The position numbers and the translations under genes were made by a program. Positions 34,276-44,803 of a stretch of 64,000 bases of DNA are shown piece by piece. Each line of letters starts with the position of its first letter. Position 1 is the stretch's first letter. Under the pieces are notes generated by a model that was given only the letters and a program-made list of their open reading frames with translations, was not told the DNA's origin and ran no database searches. The DNA is from Stachybotrys elegans (taxonomy: Eukaryota > Ascomycota > Sordariomycetes > Hypocreales > Stachybotryaceae). The DNA lies in the NCBI GenBank assembly GCA_020746835.1, contig JAGPNK010000007.1, positions 186,001-250,000 on the forward strand, written 5' to 3'.

Positions 34276-35859
34276 ATGGCTACCTCGTACAAGATCCAGG
34301 TTGACCCTGGTCATTGTGGCTTAATGGGTTACAAGTTCGATGAATCTGCTGCTACCAAAGTCTCAGAGCTTCTCCAAAAAGACCTCGAAGTGCGTCGAAC
34401 CTGCAACTACTGAACTACTGATACTGATGATTTATATCTATAGAATCACCACGTCTTCTTCACGGCCAAAGGATTCCATAATCATGTATGTCTAGTTTCA
34501 ACGGGTAAATCACTGTTACAGTTCTGGCTACTCATATCTCGCAGGTGGCTCACCACTTGCTCACCATATACGGGACAGGAGGAAACTCGGAAGCGCTGCA
34601 GAATGCCTTTGACATGGACTCGCCATTCCAAGCCGCAACCGTGAAGCCCCATGCAGAAGTCTTGGAGGAGCTGCAGAGTGACTGGGCCAGTGCGCACAAG
34701 TATCTTGGTGATGTCAACTATTACCCTGACTTCCTCCGGTTTTTCCAGGGTGAAGTGGAAAAGAAGGGTTGGCAGCAAGTGGTGCTAGACCATCTCTTGG
34801 GGGACACAGAAGGCGCTCAAGAGCTGTTCAATCGCAGTTGGAGTAGTACGGTTGAATCCATCCCACGTCAGGAATTGACTACAGAAGCGAATAGAAGGCT
34901 AACTGAACGGTCAGGCTTCGCTCACTCCTTGATCCAACTCATGTACGGCATAGAATGGGAGCAACCTGCTATTATCGCCGAAGCCTTAGCACAGGCCGCC
35001 ATCCACGATGACTATGTCGGAACTTTCCTGTCCAAGGTGGAAAAAGCGGCAGCAGCAGACCCATCCAAGATGAGTTTGACGCTCCCCGAGTTACTCGAAC
35101 AAGTGCACTCGGATGAGGATTTCGTCAACAGCCTTCGCCACGGTGATCCCAACGAGATGCTAGATGGGGTTGAGGTTTTCTGCCCCGACGAGGCTATACC
35201 GTACCTCAGCCGAGTAAAGATTGACCCGGGCGATATGGAGGAGAGGGTGGCTGAGAACATTCACACTGCTGCGTACATGGCGTCGGCCTCGGTATTTCAT
35301 CCTCCCCATGTCCCTCGGTACGACTTTTTCTTGATGTGAGTAGTCTATGCTTTGGGAGTAAGTTGGCAGCAAACTAATTCAAGGAACCAGTCATCATCTC
35401 ACGCTGGCGCCAATTCTTGCCTTGCTCGGCCCGGCTACCTGGATCCCAGAGAAGGTCAAGCATCGCATTCTTGAGTGGAAGGGTCGCTTTGACATTCTTC
35501 AATATGTGGCCCGATGGTGTCCTCCGCCCCAAATCGAAAGCGTTGCCAAGTACACACCACACGATGCTCCCCTCGTTGGCAGTACGGAGGAGCTGCTCCC
35601 GCGATTCCATGGCCAACCCGATGATGGCCACGCTGTCAAGGTAGCGCGGGCTCTGGTTATTGCTCAACGCATCTCTCGAAAATACCGCGATCGGCCATGG
35701 ATTCGAATCAAGGATGATGCGACATGGCTGAAGGCTATGTACGTTCTCCTCGACAGCACAATCCTGATTCATTCGGGGTTTCCGTGGGTGCGGTCGGCTG
35801 GACGGGATGAGGCCTGGGAGGAGTCAGGGTATCCAAAAGGCTTCCCTACTCGTGCCTAG
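34276..35859 (+). CDS. Questin oxidase-like protein
   Basis: Family includes Baeyer-Villiger-type oxidases that open anthraquinone rings in fungal polyketide pathways. Four exons: 34276-34389, 34444-34485, 34545-35335, 35391-35859, giving 471 residues, the family's usual size. Hallmarks: NHHVFFTAKGFHNHVAHHLL formed across exons 2-3, FARFxxxE-like region replaced by YYPDFLRFFQGEVEKKGW, then GFAHSLIQLMYGIEWEQPAI and IAEALAQAAIHDDYVGTF. The last exon begins with FFLIHHLTLAPIL made by splicing and ends in VRSAGRDEAWEESGYPKG. The true substrate is unknown; no polyketide synthase is present nearby. Divergent from the membrane protein gene, upstream of a Zn2Cys6 regulator. Confidence 0.87.
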
Positions 35860-36045
35860 CTACTATGGCAACATGTTAACACATTCTGCACTCTCGGCTA
35901 GTTAGAAATGTAGCATAGTCGAGACTATATACATGACTGGAACCAGACATGGCGTCAATACTACTTGGTACCGCGTCAAATGGAGGCCGCCGCTCCAGTT
36001 GCTGTAGATAACCCGTAGCGAGTCGTGAAATGGTGATGATTGGCT

Positions 36046-36094
36046 TCCGCACCCGCATCCGCTCCCGCCCTACTCAGCATGTGCATCCGCTCCT
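36046..36094 (+). promoter_or_regulatory. CCGCTC/CCGCATCCGCTCC repeats (putative operator 2)
   Basis: CCGCACCCGCATCCGCTCCC at 36047-36066 and CATCCGCTCC at 36084-36093, with a further GTCCGCTCG near 36181, all upstream of the transcription factor ATG at 36253. Same unit, opposite orientation, as the array at 34014. If the regulator binds it, autoregulation is possible. Confidence 0.35.
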
Positions 36095-36252
36095 CATCCT
36101 GCTCCCCGCGGGCCGTCGGGTTTAACAAAAGCGGATAGAATCCGCTTGTGTAGCTCAACCCCCGCTCTACAGGCCGGACGTCCGCTCGTATGTCTGCTTC
36201 TTTCCGATGTGGCTCGGGGGCAAAACTGAAGCAGCTCGTTCATCCCTAGGCT

Positions 36253-38121
36253 ATGTTTTCTACAACGCCACCCATGGCGTCTCAGGCATGTCGGGCTTGT
36301 CGGTACGACACCGACGCATCCGCAAGAACGCCAGAATGCTGATTGGTGATGACAGACGCCTGAAAAGAAAATGCTCCAAAAGTCTTCCTGCTTGCTCCCT
36401 TGTATGCTAGACCCTTTTTGCGGCCCTCATCAAGATGAGCCCTGCTCACGAGACAGTGCGTTCGACTCGGCAAGGAGTGCGATTATTCCGATTCCATGCC
36501 TACCGACAATGTCATCAGTCCGCATGGAGAGCGATTGCCCTATGCGAGCCAATCGCCACGAACAGCAGAGACCATGTTACCAAGAATCGGCTTTCGAGAT
36601 CGCGTACAGGGGCCAGTCCCCCCTTTCCCGCCCGAGTTCTTCTTGGATCAAGACCATTTATCACCTTTGATGACCAACGCCTTGGCTCCGATTCGCCAAT
36701 CGTCGGTGAGGCGCATTGCATCAGAATACCTGGAGTCTGATGGATTGGCACTCTGCGAAAGGTACTTCACAAGCTTCCACACGTGGCTTCCTGTCATCAG
36801 CAAGAAACGCATCATGCACGAGTTGCGCGAAACACATACGGAACGCGATAGCTGTCATGAGCTCCTTCTTCTGTGTATGAAGCTTTGTACCACAACACCC
36901 AGCAACCAACCCGCCGAGTCCGACCTTTACCTTCTTACAAGATCGCTGTGTTCTAGCGTTGAATCAGCGGGCTTCGTCTGCTTGCAACTCATCCAATGTC
37001 TCGTATTGCTAACAGCCTTTGAGCTTTCTCATGCTATCTATCCGGCGGCTTACCTTACCATTGGTCGTGCCGCGCGTCTAGGCTTGCTTATGGGGTTCGG
37101 TAGGCGACAGACTCAACCGCTTTTCAAACCAGCAGAAACCTGGACCTTGCGTGAGGAGCAAAGGCGAACCTGGTGGGCTGTCTTTGTTCTTGAAAGGTAG
37201 TACACCTGCCACTATGGAAAAATTCATCTAATGGCCAGACAGGTTTATTCACATCGAGCCAAGTTGCTTGCCATTCGCAACTCCGGAACCCGAAGTAGAT
37301 GAGCTTTTACCTATTAACGATGACGACTGGGACAATGGAAAAATAGTACCCAGCGAGGCACTCTACACGACAGCCTTCAGCTCCATGACGAACATGGGCT
37401 TGTTTGCACAGCTGTGTCAGGCAGCTCACATGCTCAGCATGGTCATACAGCACAAAAGGGCCAAGAAGCACACGCACGACGTTAGCGGCACCTTGGAAGA
37501 GGCAAAAGGGCTGCATTATGCCTTGTCTGCTCTACAATCCGCCATTGAAGAAACAAATCCTGACTATGAGGCTTTATCGAGTCTCCGGCCGGCAGCACAG
37601 GGTGCATTCGCCGTGTGCGTATGCGCGCGGTATCTGCTTTACAGCCTGTACGCCTGCAACGAGAACCAATGCACCACAGCACCAGAACCTAGTGTCTTGG
37701 GGACAGAGATGCAGGGCTTGAGTCTTGGTGGCATTAAAGCCATTGCTTTCTCTGCAGTACCTAAGATGCTACGGGATACTCCCGAGTGTCCGCTCTTGGC
37801 ACACTGCCTATACCTTACTGGAACTGAGTGCGCGTGGTTCTTGCAAGAAGACCATGAGCCGGAGGTACGTGATGCGTTTAGGCAGGTTGTCCAGGGACTA
37901 GAATGCATAGGGAAGCAATGGGCTATCGGACGTGAGTTTGCACCGAAGTGGTTATACTTTGCCCGGTGCTAGGCTAACAGTTTCTCTTCCGTTTAGTTGA
38001 GTACCTTGCTTTGCTCGATCGCAACGGGGCGTTGAAACTCATCGACTCCAGCGATTATGGCTTTTATTCTTCCCTTGTGCAAGCACGACAAGGCTTACTT
38101 GCGACTTGGCATCTTGATTAG
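36253..38121 (+). CDS. Zn2Cys6 transcription factor with fungal-specific TF domain
   Basis: Probable pathway-specific regulator. Five exons close the frame: 36253-36302, 36356-36401, 36457-37196, 37243-37931, 37997-38121 (549 residues). The first two introns split the zinc cluster, which after splicing reads CRACRRLKRKC, SKSLPAC, SLCVRLGKEC: spacing C-x2-C-x6-C-x6-C-x2-C-x6-C (Cys13 to Cys40). A middle homology region follows, with YFTSFHTWLPVISKKRIMHE, AYLTIGRAARLGLLMGFGRR and REEQRRTWWAVFVLERFIHI. ATG 36253 or 36274 could serve as start. Unspliced reading hides the DNA-binding domain completely. It lies between the questin oxidase-like gene and a convergent SDR gene 103 bases away. Confidence 0.9.
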
Positions 38122-38224
38122 CTGCCTTGGGGTCAGCAATGCAACTGATGTTGGACGCTGCGGTACCAGACCAGGTCAATATCTAGTTGATGTATCTGCA
38201 GAAGGACTAGAGGTACATGGAAAC

Positions 38225-39142
38225 TTAGTTTGTAACATCCGTAGACTTTACAATGGCTGCCATCTTTTCATAGTCGACAAGAATGTCCTTCAGCTTCTCC
38301 CCAAAGATAGCATAGCAGTCCGATCCTAGTTGAATTCGCAGTGGCCTTTCAATGTTGTGCTGTGCCCACACCTCCCGAAACGCTGCCGACCCTTCCACCG
38401 CCTCCAGAATTCGCTGGCCGAACAACTTTGGGTCTCCGCTCACCATACTCGGGTCTTTGCCGGCGTCGTCGACAATATCCATCCACGCGGAGATTTTCTC
38501 TCTGTAGTCTTCGGTAACGCCACCGTCCGCCTTGGAACTGTTGCCCGGGAAGCTGGTGCGAAACCCTCCAGGTTCCACGATCAGGGTTCGCACGCCAAAG
38601 GGCGCAAGAAGACTGGCATACGACTCTGAGAGAGATTCGGTCGTGGCTTTGACAGCACTGTACATCATATGCTCGCATTTAGGTACAAACCCCCAGATGG
38701 ACGAAATCGTGATCAGTGTGCCCTGGCGTTGGCGTCGCAGAGCCGGAAGCATTGCTTTCCACACGCGAATGGTGCCCAACAGGTTTGTCTGGAGATAGCC
38801 AGATATTTGCTCTTCGCTCATATCTTCGACTGCTCCCAGCAAGGTGTTTCCAGCATTGTTGATGATGACCCAGTGAATAGGGGTTCCGTTGGCAAGCTTC
38901 TCCTCGTCTGCCACCACCATTTCTAGGGTGTCTTGTGCATTGGGGTGAGCTACATCTAGCTGGAGCCACTGACCTCCCAACTTAGAAAACTGGGAGTGAT
39001 CCGACGCGGCTTTAGAAACGTTTCTCCCGGTGCCTATAACGCGGTGGCCGGCACGTAAAGCAGACAGTGCCATCTCCAGGCCGAGCCCGGATGACGCGCC
39101 GGTGATGAGCCACAGTTTGTTCGCGGTGCCGGTTGAAGACAT
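38225..39142 (-). CDS. Short-chain dehydrogenase/reductase
   Basis: NAD(P)-dependent oxidoreductase of the classical SDR type, 305 residues, single exon. Cofactor motif TGASSGLG (residues 14-21), Asp63 in LQLDVAH, NNAG (95-98), Asn120, catalytic Ser147/148 in ITISSIWG, and YSAVK with Tyr161 and Lys165. After the YxxxK helix comes VEPGGFRTSF, the usual PG motif. The Arg at the end of beta-2 region (GTGRN) suggests NADP preference. Substrate unknown. Convergent with the Zn2Cys6 gene; its promoter side carries hexamer arrays at 39278 and 39409, so co-regulation with the cluster is plausible. Confidence 0.93.
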   Translation of the reverse strand: MSSTGTANKLWLITGASSGLGLEMALSALRAGHRVIGTGRNVSKAASDHSQFSKLGGQWLQLDVAHPNAQDTLEMVVADEEKLANGTPIHWVIINNAGNTLLGAVEDMSEEQISGYLQTNLLGTIRVWKAMLPALRRQRQGTLITISSIWGFVPKCEHMMYSAVKATTESLSESYASLLAPFGVRTLIVEPGGFRTSFPGNSSKADGGVTEDYREKISAWMDIVDDAGKDPSMVSGDPKLFGQRILEAVEGSAAFREVWAQHNIERPLRIQLGSDCYAIFGEKLKDILVDYEKMAAIVKSTDVTN

Positions 39143-39277
39143 AGTAGGCAGTTCGATTAAGACGGGAAAGAGAAGGGAATGGGTGAGTAAGTGAATTGTT
39201 TGAAGGAACCACTCGCATTCTAACAGTCTTTAATACTTTGGCATAGCTCATCATTATTAGTGGCACTATGACCCCAC

Positions 39278-39303
39278 GCCGCTCCCGCTCCCGCTCCCGC
39301 TCT
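39278..39303 (+). promoter_or_regulatory. (GCTCCC)n array (putative operator 3)
   Basis: CCGCTCCCGCTCCCGCTCCC lies at 39279-39298, about 140 bases upstream of the SDR start (39142, minus). Additional copies ATCCGCTCG near 39320 and GCCGCTCCCACTCCGG at 39409-39424. Same unit as at 34014 and 36046. Confidence 0.4.
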
Positions 39304-39483
39304 GATGCCTATTTGCACATCCGCTCGAAAAGACTCCGGGTCTGCGTCCACTCGACGGACGCCTTTGATTAGTATGAGGTTGCTTTGGTGCGTCGCTCGT
39401 GAGTGAGGCCGCTCCCACTCCGGAAGGCTTGGGAAGCGGACTCAATCGACGTCATGTATAGAGAGACATGAAGTTGTGTGGAA

Positions 39484-41777
39484 TTATTCCTCGCATCGGG
39501 CGTCCTTGAGCATAGGAATTTGACCCTGGTATAACAGCCCAGTAGCACTGCCTCCACAACGTGTCGCTGGAACATGTTTGTCATCTACATTCCGGGAGTT
39601 TTTGCCGATTGGGAAAGAAAAACGCCCCGTGTCGACCCTATTCCGCCAGTTTGCCAGCTCAAAAGCGCGCTCGACAATTTGCGCAACCATCAAATCACTG
39701 CCCCTGGGCCCAATGACAGAACCGAAGACGGCGCGGTATTCTGTTTCGGCGCTGATCCTTGATTGATAGGGTAGTTGGGCGACTGTTGTGTTAGCCATGG
39801 CAGGGTCAGGATGTGGCTTCGGTCTTACATGGCACCAGAAGCTGGGGGGTCTGTAGCACAGGTGCAAGCAGCTCTGCTGAGAAATCAACCGCCTTGGGAG
39901 GTCTAGGAGGTCAGCTTTGTGAATCGCTAGTAGCCTGTGAGACACTTACAATGGTGACTTATCACGATAGCTAGGTTCCCCTATTGGCCAGGGTAGAACC
40001 ATAATGGTCGAGCCATCCTTGAGGTCAAGGGGCATGATGGCCTCGCTAAACCATCTTCGAAATACCGTGAGGCGTTCTTTTTGCTTAATGGATTCTGCTT
40101 CCGAAATATTCTTACCAAATTCCCTACATCGTATTAGCAGCAGCAGCGCCATAAGCTGGTGTCGACTCACCATCTGAACTTGACGGTTGCTTCCTGAAAC
40201 GGTTCGCTCTCAAAGGCTTCGCGGTACTCTGTGCCGAAGCCTTCATACGTGCGGTAAAAGTTATGGCAAAACAACCGGAAGGGAACCTGCACACGTCAAT
40301 ATTTTGCAAGTCGAAGCTCCCAGTTACTCACCTCTTTCATATACTCTTGCATTCCGAGGCCGTTTGCTTCTGTAGGAGGGTTCTCTGCCCACGCATCCCC
40401 CACAACCACTGGCTGAGTCTTGGTGCCCAGGAATTTCTCTAGGCAAGTCACGAATTCTGTGAACAGGCCTTTCTCTTCTTCCGACATAGGAGGTACCATA
40501 TCGATGGGCAAGATGATGCGTGTTGGTAGAACGCCACCTGTCTTTGACGAGTTCGAGATTGCGGCTATAGAGTTGATCAAAGATTGGAGGTTGCGGCTAG
40601 AGACGCCGAGCGTGTCGAATGTTCTACATGGTTAGAATGATTTGAGATGTTTTAAGCAAGTAGGCTGCTTACTCTGAAGACCGTTGCAGTCCGTCAAGAG
40701 AGACGCTATCTCCTGACAACCGGATCGAAAAGAGGCCATTCAAAGCAGCAGCATGCCTGATTCCTTCGATGGCTAGCAGTAGTCAGTATAAACCCTCATA
40801 ATCTCCATAAAAACCTACCATCCTGTCCGATAGAGTACTCCAGCCAGTCATAGGCTGCCAGAGCTGCAGCAGCCCCCGCGGATCCCCAAGATGGCGACTG
40901 ATACCCATCTGCCCTTGGGTTCCATGGTGCCGCTGCATCAACCCATTCATGACCTGTGTCGAACTGTGATGTCTTTGTCTTTCCCACCACAACGGCCCCC
41001 ATATTAAGGAGGTTCTGGATGAATCGTGACGTGGACTCAGCTGAGGAGTTGTGCAGCAAGGTCCAGGATCGGCTAGATAGTGTGGTGGATACGCCGCTGA
41101 GTGACAATGTATCGGTAACAGAGAAGCGGATGCCCGACAACGGGCGTTGGCGATTTGGTGGCGGCTGGTATAGACGTGAAGGTACAGGGATGGCTTTTGA
41201 GGAGCCCGAAGGTGCTAATGAGCTTACAGCGCGAAACCTGCCGAGATGAGCAGAGTTCCCTGATGAGACGAGACGGCATACTTCTCTGGATTGCCTACAG
41301 CTTCCGGGATAACTCCAAAGGTGAAGGCATCGTTTGTGTCTTCATATAACCTCCATGTTTGATGGAGATTTGGCCCGTGCAAGAAATATGGCCCAGATGG
41401 AAGCCCTCCGACATCGCTCACCGCCAGGAGCTGCTCGAGATGGTACAACTGTTGACTCTGAGGGTAGTCGCCGCGAAGATCAAACGCGGCATCAGAGCTC
41501 TCATCGCCCGGCTTCTCGACTAGAATAGAGCCGAACTCGGGCATGAAGACATCGTCATAGATGTCGTAGAGCCGTAGGAGGCCGTCAACGTCACCAAAGA
41601 TCTCGGACGTGCTCAGCAAAGTGACGGGAATAAGCGCGTCAGGGTTGATAGTCTCTTGAATGGAGCCCTGGAAATGTCAGAGAAGTAAAACAGAAGGCTG
41701 CGCAATTGACCTACGAGTTTCTGGGGATGAACGAGGTACTGGACGCCTGCGACGACGCAAGTGATGAGAGACTTCAT
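39484..41777 (-). CDS. Amidase-family protein lacking key catalytic residues
   Basis: Nine exons close one frame of 641 residues: 41715-41777, 41282-41667, 40819-41237, 40673-40772, 40623-40332, 40168-40286, 39950-40123, 39829-39902, 39484-39782. It aligns with a fungal amidase type of similar length: an N-terminal domain (YFLHGPNLHQTWRLYEDTND), VPSRLYQPPP, the signature region VVGKTKTSQFDTGHEW, DGYQSPSWGSAGAAAALAAY, and a C-terminal half ending in EYRAVFGSVIGPRGSDLM. The catalytic Lys of the usual VKD is Thr191 (SVTD) and the nucleophile Ser of GGSIR is Gly293 (AIEGIRH); the cis-Ser appears kept as Ser269. So it is probably not an amidase but a pseudoenzyme, or uses another chemistry. All splice sites are GT-AG and no stop interrupts it. 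Confidence 0.82.
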
Positions 41778-42110
41778 CGCCCACCTTGAACCAGACGAAC
41801 ACCCAGACTCGGGGATGAATGAAACAGGGGCAGCTCAATATACGGAGCCAGTGCTACTTCCAAGAGCACAGGCTGGCGGTAGACATGGATGAAGACGGCC
41901 ACAGTCAAAGGAGTGAAACACCACAAAGGGCAGGTGGATGGAATGAAGGCTCGGTGAAGGTCGGTGAGAGCCGGTGAGCCTCGGTAATGTGGGGAAACAC
42001 AAACCAGATGCCGAGTCTAAAAATTCCCATGCCACTCAGAAAAAGAAGCCCCACCAAAAAGTTGAAGGTTCTCATCACCGCCAAACACATAATTATTTTC
42101 CCAAGACAAA
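41778..42110. other. Divergent promoter of the amidase-like gene and alb1
   Basis: 333 bases, no clear CCGCTC array. Contains GGTGAG-rich repeats near 41945-41990 (CTCGGTGAAGGTCGGTGAG). Confidence 0.4.
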
Positions 42111-42719
42111 ATGGCCAAGAAGCGAGGTTCGTCCCCCCCAGCATCCAGGATCCAACTCCCCGTAACCACATGCCTAACACGCTGACTGACCTCTCCCCGC
42201 ACAGAACCCTCCAAGCACTCGCGCGCCGCCCGCCGCGCCACCTCGCCCGGCATCGACACGGACAAGTCTCTCAAGGACTTCAAGCCGCCGTCGCGCAACA
42301 CGGCGCGGCCGTCGGTGCTCGCCGTGCAGCAGTCGGCCGGCATCCACAAGAAGGCCCGCCGCGGCCGGCAGATGTCGGCCAAGGCCAAGCGCCGCCACGA
42401 GAAGGGCATCGAGATGGGCGAGGCCATCCTCGAGCGCACGGGCAAGAAGCTGCAGCGCAGCCTGGGCCGGGAGCGCCTCGGCAAGGAGCGCAGGAAGGCC
42501 TGGGACGCCATCAACAAGGATGTCGAGGAGGAGGTTGGCGACGTAGAGGGCGACAGTGACGGTGTGGCGGCCGCGGAGAAGGATTGGGAGACGGATGAGG
42601 ATATGGATGCCGGCAAGGACTCTGAGCCCGCGAAGAAGGTGGCGGAGGCGGCGCCGGAACCAGCACCGGAACCAGAGGCGACGAAGCCACATATTTACGA
42701 CGATGATGAGATCCTCTGA
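42111..42719 (+). CDS. alb1: Ribosome biogenesis factor Alb1
   Basis: Shuttling factor of pre-60S ribosomal particles, partner of Arx1 in yeast. A 16-base first exon (42111-42126, MAKKR) is joined to 42205-42719, giving 176 residues. After splicing the start reads MAKKREPSKHSRAARRATSP, the conserved Alb1 N-terminus, then TDKSLKDFKPPS, AGIHKKARRGRQMSAKAKRR and a basic helix GKKLQRSLGRERLGKERRKA. The tail is acidic and Pro/Ala-rich. The protein is lysine/arginine-rich and probably mostly extended, wrapping the particle. Convergent with the mitochondrial IF3 gene. Confidence 0.85.
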
Positions 42720-42849
42720 TAAACTTGTCGAGAGACACGGCGTTCAGGCGTCCATGGGGAAACATAAACTACCCTTGTCCTGGTAACTTGAGGCTTATAT
42801 ATTCCAATCCATCCTTTTCTTCCATGATGATACATATATGCAAATGGTT

Positions 42850-42864
42850 CCCCCCCCCCCCCCC
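42850..42864 (+). repeat. Poly-C run
   Basis: Homopolymer of about 15 C between convergent genes alb1 and the IF3 gene; probably in their 3' regions. Length in the assembly may be inexact. Confidence 0.8.
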
Positions 42865-42927
42865 GATCTATATCGTACAAAACGACCAAGGACCGCTGCC
42901 GTCATCTAATGTATACACCTCTCCTCC

Positions 42928-43758
42928 TCAAGTCTTCTTGGTACCCTCAAAGTACAACCTCATCGTCTGTCCTACAACGCCTTCCGCGGGCCTGTGCTCC
43001 CTCACACCAGTAACCAAGAGCTCCTCCCTAATCTTGGCGAGGATCGCCTCCGCCTCGGCGGGCGACACCTGCGTCTTGCTGCGCTTCTTCCGCGCCACCG
43101 TCAGGTCGACCTTGGACCCCTTGTCCAGGAACCCAGCCACCTGGCGCATCTTGGTGGTCAGGTCGTGCGATCCGATGGCCCACGTCAGCTCCATGGCCTT
43201 TGTCTTGGCCTTGGCCTGCGCCTGCTTGGTGGCCTTGACCTGCTGCTTGTGCGCGTACTCTTCGCGCTTGTTGACAATCTTGCACAGCGCCAGCGTCTCG
43301 CGCGTGCCCTTCTTGCGGTCTGCGGGCTTGTACGGCTCCAGCATGCGCAGCGACTCGTCCGCCGTCAGCTTGGACAGCACGAAGCGTGTGTTCAGCGGGC
43401 CTTCGGGCGGTCCGTTGTCGATGACCATGATCTTGGGGTCCGTGATCTCGTGGTCCTGCGGCATCCGATCGCGGTTGGCCTTCTTGATGGTCGCCGCCGT
43501 TGTGTAGCGCCTGTCATACTTCAGGTTCTCCTCCTCCTTGCCATCGTCCTCGGTAGCCTCCACTGCCAGTTTCCCTATCTTGGCGTTTCGCTCGCGTGGG
43601 CTTGTCGTCGTAAGGAACCGTGGCTGGGAGACGAGGAGGGAGCGCTGCGTCAAGGTGAAAGCGGCTCGGGATACGGGGACCTCAAGCAGACCCGCGGGCG
43701 ATACAAAGACCCGGTACAGGGCGCTCCGGGAGTTGAAGAGGCATCTTGCCGCCTTCAT
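42928..43758 (-). CDS. Mitochondrial translation initiation factor IF-3-like protein
   Basis: Likely mitochondrial IF3, preventing premature subunit joining and checking the initiator codon. Single exon, 276 residues from ATG 43758 (MKAARCLFNSRSALYRVFVS), an Arg/Ser-rich presequence with a FLTTTS cleavage-like segment near residue 55. Middle region IMVIDNGPPEGPLNTRFVLS; C-terminal domain ELTWAIGSHDLTTKMRQVAG and FLDKGSKVDLTVARKKRSKT (the KGxKV signature of IF3-C), then AILAKIREELLVTGVRE. The frame is open further upstream but that sequence does not look like a presequence. Confidence 0.85.
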   Translation of the reverse strand: MKAARCLFNSRSALYRVFVSPAGLLEVPVSRAAFTLTQRSLLVSQPRFLTTTSPRERNAKIGKLAVEATEDDGKEEENLKYDRRYTTAATIKKANRDRMPQDHEITDPKIMVIDNGPPEGPLNTRFVLSKLTADESLRMLEPYKPADRKKGTRETLALCKIVNKREEYAHKQQVKATKQAQAKAKTKAMELTWAIGSHDLTTKMRQVAGFLDKGSKVDLTVARKKRSKTQVSPAEAEAILAKIREELLVTGVREHRPAEGVVGQTMRLYFEGTKKT

Positions 43759-44235
43759 GATATTCGTATTTGACGGAATGGTGGCGATTGTTGAAGCTTG
43801 AGGTCGCAGGGCGTTGAGGAGGAAAGCTTCAAATATGGAGGGAAGATGGGAGGAAAACGAACCAACCACAGCCAAGAATTGCTGCCAGTCAACCCCAGAA
43901 GCTCTCAACGTCAACAGTGGGCTCTCTATAGGGTCCGTCTGCCAATCAGAAAATCGGTCATGGTTCGAAACCGGCTTATGTAATGTGATTTATCCACTCC
44001 ACAACGGTACGTACTGATCCAACTTCACATTCAGCCTTCAGTTGGGGGATCAAACTTCAATGTCAACAGCAATATCACAGTAATTATCTTACTTCACCTC
44101 CGATACCATGACAAGACAGGCCAGGTAGAACGGCACCAAATCGACAGCTCGGCATTTTCATCCCAGAAACCCAGGCCGCCTCGTCGTCCAACTATGCCTG
44201 TTCCGAGGCTCCCATAATCCTCACAATCCCCCATC

Positions 44236-44803
44236 ATGGCCTCACACTTCTTCCAACGCCCTCTGCGCCTCACCACCTCGGTCCTCAAGCTGTGCTGCCT
44301 CACCCACCTGACCTTCACCGAGTTCATTCAGATCGCTCCGTCCCAGGGGCCTTCCATGGTCCCCACCTTTACCGTCCAGGGTGACTGGATCCTCAGCGAC
44401 ATGACCAGTCGTCGCGGCCGCGGCGTTGGTGTCGGTGATGTGGTTATGTACCGCATCCCCATATCCGATGTCAACTGCGGCGTCAAGCGCATCATCGGTA
44501 TGCCTGGTGATTTCGTCACCCTGCGCAACCCCCAGGATCTCTCGGGCAGCCAGGTCATTCAGGTACGCCGCGCTCCGAGATTCCATCCATCCACATGTTC
44601 TGGTTGAAGTTTCCTGACTGTGACAGATCCCCCAGGGCCACTGCTGGATAGAGGGTGATAATCTGCCAGTATCGCGAGACTCGAGGCACTTTGGTCCCCT
44701 GCCCTTGGCTCTAATCCAGGGCAAGGTCATGGCCAAGATTCTGCCTTGGAGAGAACGTCACTGGGTCGCCAACGGCCTGGAGCCTGTCCATCAGACGGCA
44801 TGA
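44236..44803 (+). CDS. imp1: Mitochondrial inner membrane protease subunit 1
   Basis: S26-family signal peptidase of the inner membrane peptidase complex, cleaving sorting signals of intermembrane-space proteins. Exons 44236-44562 and 44627-44803 (intron GTACGC...GACAG) give 167 residues. Catalytic Ser is in QGPSMVPTF, catalytic Lys in GVKRIIGMPGDFV, with GVGDVVMYRIP between them. The second exon encodes IPQGHCWIEGDNLPVSRDSR and HFGPLPLALIQGKVMAKILP, the conserved box E. An N-terminal hydrophobic segment around residues 15-32 fits a membrane anchor. DSRxFGPLP and the length favour Imp1 over Imp2. Confidence 0.9.

Noticed and set aside
40773..40818. Amidase-like gene as a plain pseudogene
   Set aside because: All nine exons keep frame with good GT-AG sites and no stop, so decay is less likely than loss of catalysis under selection.
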